From Nageia nagi (Eukaryota > Pinophyta): a stretch of 64,000 bases of DNA. The notes beneath the pieces were generated by a model. It was not told where the DNA came from and searched no databases. It was given only the letters and a program-made list of their open reading frames with translations. Shown here piece after piece: positions 11,299-21,924 of the stretch. How positions within the stretch are numbered: the first letter of the stretch is position 1; each line of letters opens with the position of its first letter. A program made the position numbers and the translations under genes. The DNA lies in NCBI GenBank assembly GCA_050084985.1, contig JBITNC010000001.1, positions 199,516,001-199,580,000 of the forward strand, in the 5' to 3' direction.

Positions 11299-12511
11299 TG
11301 TGAAGTCCCTTTGCATGGTTGTAATTAATTAAGGAATCCAATAGGTTCCTCTTGTAATATATTTTATTATAGCATTGTATTTTCATAGTTGTAACTTGGG
11401 ATAGAAGACTTAATGGGGCAATGGACCCCACTATGAGCCCCAAGTGGGATGTCTCCCTTCCAAGTCTAGATTAGGTGTTATTATAACACTTGGAGATTCT
11501 AATCTTAATTATGGGAATCCCAAGGTATGTTATTACACTAAGGTGATGGATGGACATTTATATGCTTACGCCAACCTTAGGGAGGCTCCCAAACCCCCCA
11601 TGTTGGTCCAGCATGGCACCTAGACCCCATATTTGCCCCTTTGATCCATGTGGGCATGTGTGGTACTCCTATACCCCCATGTTGGCATATCTAACCCTTA
11701 GGAACCCACGTTGGGTATTCTAAGCTCCTAAAAGGCCTATGTGGGATTAGAGGACCTAGGTGATGAATCCTAGGTGAGATTCGAATAGAGTTGAGTGTAT
11801 AAAGAGACATTGGAGCCTCATTACTAGATATACCTAATTATTATTATACTTCATATCATATAGAGGATAAGAAGACTTAGCAACGCTAAGAACATCCCCT
11901 AGGTGCAACATCTAGGAGGGCTTTTAGGCTAAGGAATCTTGATCATCTACAAAACTAGTGTAGCATGTTTTCCCACCTGTTGGTATTCTAAGGTATTGCT
12001 TCTACCTTCAATGGTTAGGTAGGGTTTGAAGAGGGCTCCTTTAATGGATAGGATTTAGATTATGAGAGAGCATACTTTACCATGGTTTTGATATCATTCC
12101 ATCATTGAGAGACACATTATTATGCCCCAATTGGCTCCTTCGATGCCAACGTTAGCCCTCTTGGGCTTGGTATTATATTATTGAGCATTTCATATTATAT
12201 CTACAACTATTGGGTAGTGGATCTCATATTCTATGTTGTGTATACTTGTCTTATGCATGGTTGGTTTACTTTTGCATGTATTCATGTGTATGGTCTAGAC
12301 ATTGGCATTATGAACTTGTATTGGTTGCTATCTACTTGTACTGGCAAAATGTTGGCATATTTGAATTGTTAATGCTTTGAGTGGATTCCCTAGCTTAGAC
12401 GTTGGTAGTGCTATGTATTTTATGCTTGTAAATGATGCCCTACGCCTAACATCAGGGTTGGAGGGTTTGAATTTGTTAACTTTCTCTTGAGGGTTTATTT
12501 GGATCCTTACA
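11299..12511 (+). repeat. 3' LTR of element A
   Basis: 1213 bp, TGTGAAG..CCTTACA. It keeps the about 190 bp missing from the 5' LTR, with a TATA-like box TGTATAAAG at 11796-11804. The CCCCCATGTTGG and CCCACGTTGGG motifs at 11598-11725 echo the 30-bp repeat unit of the interior. Confidence 0.88.
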
Positions 12512-13530
12512 TAAAATTTTCAATTAATATAAATGGTGAGGTAGTTAACTTGGGTAGAGGTATTAGACAAGGGGATGCCTTCTCACCCTACCTATTTATT
12601 ACCATCGTAGAGGCATTAGGAAGAGTAATTAAATAAGACATAAGAGAAAGGGAGGTTGAAGGAGTAATACCAACAAGAGAATGTGAAGAAACAACTCATC
12701 ATCAATTTATTGATGATACTATATTTATTGGACAAGTAAATGAGGATGAAGCAAAAAAATTCAAACAAATATTTTCACTATTTGAAAGAGCTTCACAACA
12801 TAGGGTGAATATGTAGAAAAGATCTTTTAGCTCAATCCAATGGAATAAAAGAAAAGGAAACTAGCCAAACTAATTGGTTGCCAAATAGATGATCTACCAT
12901 TAAAATATTTGGGCATGCCTTTGTTCACAAGGATCATAAGAATAAAATATTGGGATAATTTAGTGGATAAGATTAGAAACAAACTCACAAGCCAGAAATG
13001 AAAAATATTAAGCTATACAGGAAAAGTAATTTTGATAAAGTATACATTGCAAAGCATGCTAATATATGCAAGAATGGTGTTTAAAATGCCAAACATAAAA
13101 AGTATGAAAATTGACCAAATATGTAAAATATTTCTATGGGATGGGGGTACAAAAAGAGAAAAGTTTACTTTCATCGCATGGAACAAAATATATGCAAAAA
13201 AAGAGAAGGGAGGATTAAGGAAACTTAAGCATATCAACCAAGCTTTAAGAGGAAAATTGGCCTAGAGGTTGGTAAATGAGGAAGGAAAAGAATGGATTGA
13301 AGCATGCAAATCTAAATATCTTCAAGGAAACCTTCCTTTCTTGGGAGTGTAAAATTCCCTATATGGATCCCCATTTTGGAATGGGCTAGTAAAAATTAGA
13401 TCCATCCTTACAAAATACATTAAATGGAAAATAGGAACATATGAAAATACATACTTTTGGGAAGATACTTAGGTTAGAGAAAAACCTATACTATCATACA
13501 AAACCCTTAGAGAGGGAATATTTGATTCCT
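12512..13530 (+). pseudogene. LINE reverse transcriptase, C-terminal part
   Basis: Continues from 6592: FSININGEVVNLGRG, IRQGDAFSPYLFI, then HHQFIDDTIFIGQ with both catalytic Asp codons kept (12712-12717). Next come PLKYLGMPLF, the thumb/connection region in the open stretch 13032-13265 (IFLWDGG, AWNKIYAKKEKGGL) and KWKIGTYENTYFWEDT near 13425-13470. Stops at Gln/Trp-type codons and small indels break the frame. The LINE reading is lost after about 13530. Confidence 0.87.
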
Positions 13531-13840
13531 TTTTTGTGTCTTCAAAAATAAGAATGAAAACTAACATTAAGTTGCATCCTCCTACGTTGCCATGTGTCAT
13601 TTTAATGTTTTTTTGCATTTTTCACTTTTTTGATGCAAAAACCAACACAAAATTTGATGTAAATTTCAAAGAAAATTTTGACACAAATTTTGACGTAAAA
13701 TTTGCATCTCATTTCACTAAAAAAAATAAAACACATTTTACCTGTTCATCAATCGAACAATCGATGACTCACATTCACTTTTTCCTCCATCCGTACCAAA
13801 AGTGGTTACCCAATAACCAAGAACCTACAAGTTCCTAAAT
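13531..13840. repeat. 'gatgcaaa' low-complexity repeat, left block
   Basis: Between the LINE break and the chromovirus LTR lies sequence built from AAATTTGATGYAAA and TTTTGACACAAAT variants (clearest at 13627-13720). A direct relative lies at 18420-18620, on the other side of the chromovirus. The two blocks may be the arms of one insertion that later received the chromovirus. No inverted termini or target duplication could be fixed. Confidence 0.5.
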
Positions 13841-14207
13841 GAGATTTTCACCAAATAACAGTGAAAATGATAGTAAAAATGTATTCCAATCTCACAACAT
13901 AAGCAAAAAGAATTTGAATAGAACAAGATAGTAACAGAATCACTTTATTGAATAACCAAAATGAATTGCGAGCCACTTCATGGGGGCTACCTCCTTACAG
14001 CTCAAACAATACATTTTTCAAGATGATAACTATTCTATTCTCACACATATTTATAGTCTACCTACCTTAACCCTAATCAGTTGTTCAATACAAATTGGTG
14101 ATTCGAGTTACAAATATGTTGATTAGGCCTTACATTTAGAATAAGCTAATATTCTAATTAATTGACCACTATAATCTAATTAAATGTTAGGATATGGGAT
14201 CCTAACA
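13841..14207 (-). repeat. 3' LTR of chromovirus I
   Basis: Shares GGGGGCTACCTCCTTAC and the CCTAACCCT-like and GGGATCCTAACA blocks, in order, with the G LTRs at 50091 and 55901. The inner edge at 14207 is clear. The outer edge is uncertain. Confidence 0.65.
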
Positions 14208-14260
14208 TGCCACCCCTATTAAGGAGAGCTTTGTCCTCAAAGCTAAAAATTATGAAATTG

Positions 14261-14518
14261 CTATTGAAGTGGATGAAGTGTCTCCCAAGTTGCATCCTCA
14301 GGAGTTAATCCACACCATTGGATAATAACTTTAGTAATAGTACAGTTACAAATATGGCATGTACATCGGTCTAGAATGGCCTCAGGTTTAACTATGATAG
14401 ATTCTTCCTTTGTGAATTTAGGTAATTCAATTTGAACTGTAACCTGAGAGCCTACGAATTGTTTAAGAAATGAGACATGAAAAATAGAATCAATCTTGGA
14501 TGATGCTAAGAGTACCAA
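14261..14518 (-). pseudogene. Chromodomain and C-terminus of chromovirus I integrase
   Basis: An 85-residue open stretch: SIFHVSFLKQFVGSQV (end of the GPF/Y-type module), then KPEAILDR and ITKVIIQWCGLTPEDATWE, the chromodomain pattern with its aromatic Trp and the final ATWE. In chromoviruses this directs integration to heterochromatin. Dead only because the rest of the polyprotein is broken. Confidence 0.9.
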
Positions 14519-14689
14519 CTTATATGCTACAGGGCTAATACGTTGGAGTATTTTATAAGGTTCATAAAATTATGGAGCCAATTTTTGGGGACCTTTTAAT
14601 TTGAGAGATGTCTATCGTTATGGTTGGAGCTACAAGAATACCATGTCTACTTCTTAGGATTGACTTTTGACCTAGTATTGATCAACTTG

Positions 14690-15350
14690 TTATTTCATTC
14701 GATGTTGATCCACTTGAATATTTTTCCAAAGGATGCAAATTATGCTTTTTTGATTGGATAAGGTGATGTCTACTACTTGGACATTAGTGCTATCCAAAAT
14801 ATAAGATATGACTATGGGTAGGGTTTGGCCATACAAAGCTTCATAGGGGATTATATTGATATAAGTATGATATGAAGTATTATACCACCATTTTGCTAAG
14901 GGGAGCCATTTTACCCAATGAACCAATTGGGTTGAAGAAAAGAAATGCAAATATGTTTCTAATCATTTATTAACAATCTTTATTTGACCATCGATCTAGG
15001 GGTGATAAGAGGAACTTATATTAAGTTTAGTGCCTTGAAGTTTGAAAAATTCTTGCCAAAACTTACTAGTGAATGTTGAATCATGATCATTAACAATGGT
15101 AGAGGGCCTGCCATGGAGTTTGAAAATGTTGTCAAGAAAGAGTTGGAAAACATTGACAACCTTGTATGGATGTGCTGATGGTTAGAAGTGCACATATTTG
15201 GAGAGTTGATCCACAACTACTATGATAAAAACTTTTCCATATGATTTTGGGAGACCTTCAATAAAATCCATTGAAATATTATCCAAGTTTGCTCTAGTAT
15301 GGGTAGAGGATGAAGCAATCTAGGGGTTCCCATTGTCTCACCTTTCTATC
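14690..15350 (-). pseudogene. Integrase of chromovirus I
   Basis: Open stretch 14690-14950 gives KWLPLAKWWYNTSYH and PYEALYGQTLP, the end of the integrase core. The part to about 15350 reads VDQLSKYVHF and related core blocks in shifting frames. It would insert the cDNA into the genome. Frameshifts prevent reading all three catalytic acids. Confidence 0.85.
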
Positions 15351-15660
15351 ATTGACAAACATTGCATTTAGATACAAAATTTTTTATTTCATGTTTCATA
15401 CCTAACCAATAAAAAGAGTAAACAACTCACCAATAGGTTTTCAAAAATAAAAAATGGCCAGCTATTGGTGCAACATGCAACTCTTGATGTATCAACTTAT
15501 GACATGAAGAGTTTGCAAGTAATGCAATATGACCTTTGAATCATAGAGTTCCCTCATGCCAAGAAAAAGGGGGTTTTCTCATCAAATCTATATACAACTA
15601 TTGAATCATTGAGTGGGTCAAACTATCTTAGTTCCATTCTTGTTAAAATTGGTTGAGCCA

Positions 15661-15975
15661 TTAAGGAATTGGAATTGAAAGGGCTTGAAGTGTCACAGGA
15701 TCCTCGAATTTTTGAGAAAGAGCATCAACAACTACATTCTCGCTACCCTTCCTATACACAATATCATATTCATACCCCATAAGTTTAGGAATCCACTTTT
15801 GTTTTTTAGGGGTGGATATGTGTTGTTCTAGGAAGTATTTCAAACTATGGTGGTCAGTTTCAATGATAAAATGGTGGCCAATGAGGTAGGCTCTCCAATG
15901 TTGAATGACATGGATGATTGCAAGCATTTCATTTTCATAGGTGGATTTAGCTAAATTTCTACCTATGGAAGCCAA
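15661..15975 (-). pseudogene. RNase H domain of chromovirus I
   Basis: A 104-residue open stretch: GRNLAKSTYENEMLAI (with the conserved Glu), HHFIIETDHHSLKYFL (with the Asp) and NVVVDALSQK (with the final Asp of the DALSR motif). The three acidic residues seen here are intact. The domain degrades RNA in the RNA/DNA hybrid during replication. Confidence 0.92.
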
Positions 15976-16189
15976 TGGTGATCCTTATTACATCAACATG
16001 ACACCAATTCCAACCCCAAAGATATTACTCTCAATGATGAATGTCTTGGAGAAATCTGGCATGGCCAATAGTGGAGTAGAACACATGGAAACCTTTAGTT
16101 GATGAAATGATTATTCTATAGTTGTTGACCAATTGAAGGTATTATTCTTGAGAAAAGCTATGTTTGGGGCTAAAATATTTCCATAATCT

Positions 16190-16830
16190 TTCACAAACTT
16201 ATGGTAGTACCCTATCAATTCAAGGAAGCCTTGTAGGATTTTTAAAGATTAAGGAAGAGGCTAAGTTTGCATATCATCAATATTTAGTGGGTCCACTTTG
16301 ACACCTTCTAGTGAAATAATGTATCCAAGGTACTTAAGCTCTTATCGGCTAAAGGAACATTTAGATCACTTGGCATAAAACTAATTTTCATGGAGGAGTT
16401 GCAAAGTCTAGTCTAGTTGGTACAAGTGATCCTCCCAAGTTTTATTGTAGATCAAAATATCATCAAAGAAAACTAAAATAAATTTTTGAAGATAAGGGTG
16501 AAATACCTAGTTCATCAGACTTTGGAAGGTGGAAGGAGCATTTGTAAGGTTGAAAGGTATTGCTAAGAACTCATAATGACCTTTGTACATGTAGAAAGCA
16601 ATTTTGGGGATGTCCTCTTTGCGAAGCTAGATTTGATGGTACCTAGATCGAAGATCTAATTTGGAAAAATACTTGGCACCATGGAGTTCATCTAACAATT
16701 CATCAATGATTAGAATGCAAAACTTATCCTTGATGGTGATTTTGTTTAGAACTCAAAAATAAATGAACATCCACCATGATCCATATTTTTTACGAACCAA
16801 TACAACCAAAGAAGAGTAAGGACTCACACT
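16190..16830 (-). pseudogene. Reverse transcriptase of chromovirus I
   Basis: Reading through stops gives [40 protein letters not shown] and [14 protein letters not shown]. The catalytic pair DD lies at 16459-16464 and is kept. Several TAG/TAA stops replace Gln or Trp codons. Order and spacing match Ty3/gypsy RT. Confidence 0.9.
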
Positions 16831-17339
16831 TGGGGGAATGATACCAACTTCTAACATGTCTTTCACAAGCTTTTCTATTTTGTCCTTCTATAGGCATGGG
16901 TAGCAATAAGGCCGAATGTTGGGTGGTTGACTCCTAAGAATTAATTGAATATATTGCATGTTCATGAGGGAAATGGGGTGGTAACCAATGGGGTTCCTCA
17001 AAGATACCATTATGGTAGATAAGTACCCATTGTAATTCTTGTGCTTTTGGTGAGTCCTGCAAAGATAGCTGAATAGAGAATAGTTGTCCCACCATTCACT
17101 TACCTCCTTTATTCAATATTTTCTCCATGCGATGAGAACTAATAATTTTTGATTGCCTTGGCTTAGTTCCTTTTAGCATATATTTATTCTCATCAAATTT
17201 GATATGCATCTACAACTCATGAAAATACCAAAGAACAGGGTCTAATGTCATCAATCATTATATACTAAGGACCACATCACATCCAACCAATGGTAGAACA
17301 TACATGTTGCTTTGCATCTTGTAGTCACCCATATTGAGC

Positions 17340-17983
17340 TTGATATTGTGACACCATTCTTTACAAGCAATATTTCCTCCATTCCCTATCATCACCTCAA
17401 AATTATTCTATGGATAGATATAAGAGCGGTACTTTTTTACCATGTTAGGTCCATAAAATTATGAGTGCTTCCTAAGTCAAGCAATATTATCAACAATTTT
17501 CCCTTGAAATATACTTGAAATTTCATAGTCTATGGAGATGTATACCCATAGAGGGCATTACAAGAAATTTTAGGAATGAATTTAGTAGATTGGTCTGATT
17601 CCACTTCGATCTTTGCCACTGCATCCTCAAAAGCCTTTTCTAGTGGTTCCATAGAGGCATTTGCATCCAATACATATAGTTTTTAAGTGGAAAAATGATG
17701 GCCTGATGCAAATTTTTCATCTCAATTATAACAAAGCCCTTTTTTCATATGCTTCTCCATCTCAATAGGAGTCAATCTCTTAATTGATAGGGATGGTAGT
17801 GGTTTGTGACCACTTTAAGAGGTTTTTTTGTTTCCAAGTGATTTTTTTGATGTGTTCATGGTGTGCATTGAACTTATCCTCCACCAATTTGGCAAGTGCT
17901 ATTGCTTCTATCATGCCACTCCTTTTAAGGAGAGCTTTTTCCTCAATAGCTAAATACCCTACCCTATCTATATATATCAACAA
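17340..17983 (-). pseudogene. gag C-terminus and protease of chromovirus I
   Basis: Minus strand: EAIALAKLVEDKFNAHH (gag, in the open stretch 17780-17983), then EMEKHMKKGLCYN and DEKFASGHH (gag zinc-knuckle region), then LLIILLDLGSTHNFMD, the retropepsin site, with Leu in place of the usual Ser after Asp. The upstream gag half is missing. The first part of the open stretch (MLIYIDRVGYLAIEEKALLK) is not gag but translated 3'-UTR-like sequence. Confidence 0.82.
17912..17956 (-). repeat. Displaced copy of the chromovirus 3' UTR / PPT segment
   Basis: CATGCCACTCCTTTTAAGG and the following AGAGCTTTTTCCTCAATAGC closely match 14206-14250, the segment beside the 3' LTR of the same element. Here it abuts gag at an ATG, so LTR and 5' gag are missing between. 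This looks like a deletion between tandem or template-switched copies. Confidence 0.7.
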
Positions 17984-18061
17984 ACACTCCCTATAATCCT
18001 CACATTTAATAGAATTTTGCTAATTTTTTTCTTCTTTAGATTTTAGGTCTTGATTGTAGCT

Positions 18062-18190
18062 ATGGCACCCAAGGAAGAGAAAAAGCCCACAACAAAAAAT
18101 TAGCTGCAAAGAAATCTCTTGTTGCAGAAAAGGAAACTCCTTTGAAGACCAACAAAGAAGCAGACAATAAGAAATGGAAAATAGAATTAA
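18062..18190 (+). pseudogene. Possible histone H2B N-terminal tail fragment
   Basis: ATG at 18062 opens MAPKEEKKPTTK. After a one-base frameshift the reading continues LAAKKSLVAEKETPL and KTNKEADNKK. The start and the Lys/Ala/Glu-rich tail resemble the N-tail of plant histone H2B, but the histone fold is not recognisable downstream. It cannot be chromovirus gag, because it lies on the other strand. It lies between the broken chromovirus and the right 'gatgcaaa' block, so it may be a captured or retroposed fragment. Low-complexity Lys-rich sequence by chance is the alternative. Confidence 0.35.
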
Positions 18191-18419
18191 AAGCATCTAA
18201 TATTAGGAAAAATATATACAATAAATTGAAATTTTAAAAACCTAAACCACTAACCCCATTCCTAAACTAGTTTAATGGACCTATGTCATTGCTCTAAAGA
18301 CCTAATAAAAATGATGTACCTCGTAGAGGTTGTAACTTTTGATTTAGATATCATTTTGAGCCCAATGTTTTAAAAACACATAGATTTAAAAGATCAACAA
18401 TTATATAATATTTTCTTTT

Positions 18420-18640
18420 GAAAATCGATGCAAAATTTGATGCAAAATCTAAAGAAAATTATGAAAAGCAGACACAAATTCTAAAAGTTTGATGCAAAAA
18501 TTGATGCAAGTTCTAGAAATTCAACACAATTTGACCCAAAAATTTGACACAAAAAAGGATGCAAAAATTGTTGTGTCAATTGTGTCAAAATTTACATCAA
18601 TTTTTCATATTGAAGTTAAAAAAATACTATATTTGGATGA
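18420..18640. repeat. 'gatgcaaa' low-complexity repeat, right block
   Basis: Repeated variants of AAAATTTGATGCAAAA, TTTGACACAAAA and GTGTCAAAATTTACATC, on both strands. A segment at 18425-18480 aligns in direct orientation with 13627-13675. Confidence 0.6.
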
Positions 18641-18689
18641 AAAAGAGGATGAAAATTAGGGTTCTAAGGGGAAAAGGTATCAAACTACT

Positions 18690-19375
18690 ACAACTATGAA
18701 TATGGAAGATGGTACCTAAACAATGAAAAAGAAAAACATATTGAAATGCAAGTGAAAATATTAAGAAAGGAACTTGAGAAATAAAGAAAAGGAGGGATCA
18801 AAGAAAAAGATAAACCAAGATGGATGGAATGGAGAATATAATGTAAGAGATATTGTGAGGTGGCTACAAAATCAAGGAATGGAGAAAAACCCATAATTTT
18901 GGAATAAAATTTGGGTGAATGGCTTGATTCCTAAAATAGCTTTCATCATGTGGCTTGCAACACATAATAAACTAGTTATAATTGATAACTTGCAAAGAAA
19001 AGGCTTCCAATGGTCAAATATATGCTCATTATGTAGACAATAAAAGGAAATTAAAGATCATATTTTCATAAATTGCATATATGCATAGGAAGTTTAGGGG
19101 GATGTGAGAAAACTTAATTATCAATGGCATTCACCTCAAATAATGAAGGAGGTAATCATTAGTTGGTAAAGAGTTACAAACATCAAACAATAAGGAATAG
19201 TTAGGATGTTGATCTTATCCCACATCCAATGGAAAATATGGAAAGAGAGAAACAAAAGGATCTGTGAGAACAAGGAGAGTGAAAAGAATTTTTTTAAGAT
19301 GGTTATGGTTAGGATAAGAGAAATCATTGCATCATGTATGAAGCATATGAAAGGGGCATAAAAATTAATAAAATT
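18690..19375 (+). pseudogene. LINE C-terminal zinc-binding (zf-RVT-like) region
   Basis: Translation gives NVRDIVRWLQNQ, FWNKIWVNGLIPKIAFIMW, HNKLVIIDNLQRKGFQW, then CSLC (TGC 19023, TGT 19032), DHIFINC and EVWGDVRKL. This is the Cys/His cluster region C-terminal to RT in plant LINEs. It continues the LINE broken at 13530. It ends near 19375 in AT-rich sequence without a clear poly(A). Confidence 0.85.
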
Positions 19376-20844
19376 ATTAAATGATCAAGACAATGAAAAA
19401 TCAAAGCAATAAAATGGGTCAAGTACTAAGGTTATTGTTTATATGTTTTAAATTAGTATTGAATGCAATGGAAATGATGAAAAATAATTATGGAGATTAG
19501 TGCCAATGAAAGGATCAAGGAGTATATGGTCAAATCAAATCAAAGTCATTGGAAAAAGTGGCTCAACATGCATGACATCAAGGATCCAAAGAGAATGTTC
19601 TAGAACCAGTAAATGCAATACACACTTTAATGAGTACACAAACATGCATGAAAATTGGAAATATAATGGGAAAAAAGGAAAAGGAAATGCATCTATAATG
19701 AACAAACTAAGTGAATAGAACTAGAAATTGAGAAGAGTAAACAAAGAAGAGACAATGGAAGGGGATTTAGTGAAGATTGAGACATGCAATACATAATGAA
19801 TCAAGGGGAATAAAATAGTATGGAAAATAATTTATGGTAGAGGAATGAAATATTTCATGAATGAATACAAAGGACATGATTAATGGACTAGTGATGGAAT
19901 TTAATTTTAAGAAAATAATATAAGCCATTAGCATTCAAAATTAGGGGGAAGGAAATTAAAAAAGAAACCAAGCTCAATAAGTTAGAGTATATATTCAAGT
20001 TCAACAACCAAGAGAAGAACATCAAATTAGGCATTGGATTTGAGTGCAGAAGTCTATCCAAACCATGGGATGAAGTGGTTAGAGCATATATGAGGTATGT
20101 AACATTGGAAGGAAGACATAAGATAATTTGTGCATATCATTTTTGTTTGTTAAACCATTTTAGATTCAATGAAATAGAGGTTATCAATCTTCTATTTTTC
20201 ATCATGCATTCAATGGAATTATCTATGAAGAACTATAAGGAAAATGAAAATAGGATTCCCCTTCATCAAGGAGTAATAAACTAGTGTATGAATTAACTTT
20301 GAGAAAATAACCTAATAAGAATCCTAGGGTACAAATTGAAGATGGTGAAGAATACATACCTTTGGCAAAGATAATGAAAAAAGGAAAGGAGAAAGATAAA
20401 AAAGGAAAGAAACCAATTTATATTAGAGCCAAAAAAAAGAACTAAAACAAAGAAAATGTGGATGTATAAGAGGAAATATAATGAAAGACTAGCTCTAAAA
20501 AGGAAGGAAAGGAAACCAACACATCAAATGAATTAGGGCTAGAGGAAATCACACCAAGGACTTGGGGGGGAGGAAGGTAATAGAACCCACTATAGTGAAC
20601 AAAAATAACAACAAAAACAACAACAAATGATAGAGGAGAATGAACCAAAATAGTAGGAGCAAGAGAATGAACCAAAGAAATAAAAATAGCTAGTAGCAGC
20701 AAGGACAAAAGGATAAAAAGCTAAGGAATGTCAACAAGGATAGATGCCCACTCCACAACAATAACCACCAATGGTAATTGAGCTATAAATGAAACAATTC
20801 AATAGATCACATAAGTGGTATAATAATTTTATGGGAGGTTGAGA
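19376..20844 (+). pseudogene. Unassigned decayed coding region, gag-like in feel
   Basis: In the frame of 20075-20284 the reading gives LGIGFECRSLSKPWDE, RYVTLEGRHKIICAYHF, LLNHFRFNEIEVINL and IPLHQGVIN. Another frame near 20290 gives VYELTLRK. I recognise no named family. Such moderately conserved stretches before a purine tract (TTATGGGAGGTTGAGA, ending at 20844) could be the 3' half of an LTR-element interior. Lys/Glu-rich low-complexity sequence fills 20350-20700. Confidence 0.3.
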
Positions 20845-21924
20845 TGTTAGGCAAGTGATGTGCTATTTGTACACCTTATGAATTGATATGTAATTGCATA
20901 GTTATAATGTTAAGCCATGAGGGTCAGCATCAAAATGAAAAGGCTTAATTGGTTTTTTGTAAATGGTTGGTCCATGGTTGGATTAGTAGACATGTTTTGG
21001 GGTTTTAATATGAAATAAATGATAAGTTGGTATACAATTGGTAAGCATTCAATTGACCTTATTAAAATTAGTATCATACATTATTGTAAATTTTTAATTA
21101 CATTACAATTAGTTTTAAATATTCTTCATTATGGTTGGTGTCAAATTTGATTGTGGATAACCCCATTATAAAGCCAATTATGGAGGCAATTATTAGAGAA
21201 ATAGGTTTTGGTAAAAACAACCTCATCTTAGTTATTCATGATAGTTCTTTATTTGGGATAAAAACACATGAAACTTGGTCCCATAATGATGAAGTATACT
21301 CATGCAAGGGGATTAGAGAAATGATAAATGGAAGTATGTAATCTCCCATGAATGGTGAAGTGTAGTCCATTTAGTTGAATGGTATAATATATGAAAGAAT
21401 ATCATCAAGGGTATAACTAAAATTCATGTCTAGGGTGAAATATCAAGAGAGAGGATACATGGGGTTGATGATGCAATAACCTAGAAATTAAATGTAGTGA
21501 TCAAGAATTAGAGCACACCCATTTCCATGGTCAAGAATACACCAAATATAATGATGATGAGTAGTGGTCTAATAGTATGCTTATTTACAAATTGGAAAAT
21601 ATGAAAGTGAATCAATCAATTTAAACCAGAGAAAATACATTTTCTAATCAAAAGATCAAACTATATATATGTATATATATAATAATTCAACACACACATT
21701 AGTTAGCATGATAGAAAGCATCAGATCACTACTCTTTGAAAGGAAGGGGGCAAATATTTAAATATGGGAACCCCTTATACTTAAACATCAAGTTTAATGT
21801 AAGGTAATTGGAAAAATAGTGCACTCAATTTAGTTCAAGAATCTATGATTGCAAAACCAAGGCAATATATGTAAATAGACTTATCAATGTTTATAAAGAT
21901 GTAGAAAATACCTTATGTTATATC
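20845..21924. repeat. LTR-like segment beginning TGTTAGGCAAGTG
   Basis: Starts directly after a purine tract. About 50 bp before and 100 bp after the start resemble 43240-43400, where the same TGTTAGGCAAGTG occurs at 43291. Its far end is not located. It may run into the left target site of element E. Confidence 0.3.

Larger units (their letters stand above)
6593..12511 (+). mobile_element. LTR retrotransposon A, non-autonomous, with decapeptide-repeat region
   Basis: 5919 bp. LTRs at 6593-7614 and 11299-12511 begin TGTGA and end CCTTA(C/T)A. A PBS of initiator-Met type (TGGTATTAGATC, 7616-7627) and a polypurine tract (GAGAGGGGAGG) before the right LTR fix the orientation as +. Flanks are CAAAA (6588-6592) and TAAAA (12512-12516), a 5-bp target duplication with one C-to-T difference. 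Removing the element restores LINE RT sequence. The 3.7-kb interior shows no recognisable gag, RT or integrase, so it is LARD-like. It contains two arrays of a 30-bp repeat and an unidentified coding-like stretch. Confidence 0.88.
13841..17956 (-). mobile_element. Chromovirus I (Ty3/gypsy), decayed and 5'-truncated
   Basis: Minus-strand order gag (partial), protease, RT, RNase H, integrase, chromodomain, 3' LTR. The LTR edge next to the coding part is at 14207 (CCTAACA, as in chromovirus G). The outer LTR edge near 13840 is a guess. No 5' LTR is present: gag breaks at about 17912, where it is joined to sequence matching the element's own 3' UTR. All genes carry multiple stops and frameshifts. 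Confidence 0.85.
5560..19375 (+). mobile_element. Plant L1-type LINE, decayed, split into three pieces by two insertions
   Basis: Pieces are 5560-6592, 12512-13530 and about 18690-19375, all + strand. Piece one carries the ORF1 zinc-knuckle region and the first RT motifs. Piece two continues the RT with FIDDT (DD at 12712-12717). Piece three is the zf-RVT-like tail. The join between pieces one and two is base-exact: reading across it gives CISTPKFSININGE, as expected in plant LINE RTs. The apurinic endonuclease domain is absent, because ORF1 tail and RT are only about 100 bp apart, so this copy had an internal deletion. No poly(A) tail is clear at the right end. Confidence 0.85.

Noticed and set aside
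18062-18190. gag start of chromovirus I (gag of G also begins MAPK)
   Set aside because: Chromovirus I is on the minus strand and this ATG is on the plus strand; the residues after MAPK differ.
20442-20708. Minus-strand hydrophobic 88-residue frame suggesting a membrane protein
   Set aside because: It is the complement of an AAG/GAA-rich low-complexity tract, and hydrophobicity follows from base composition.
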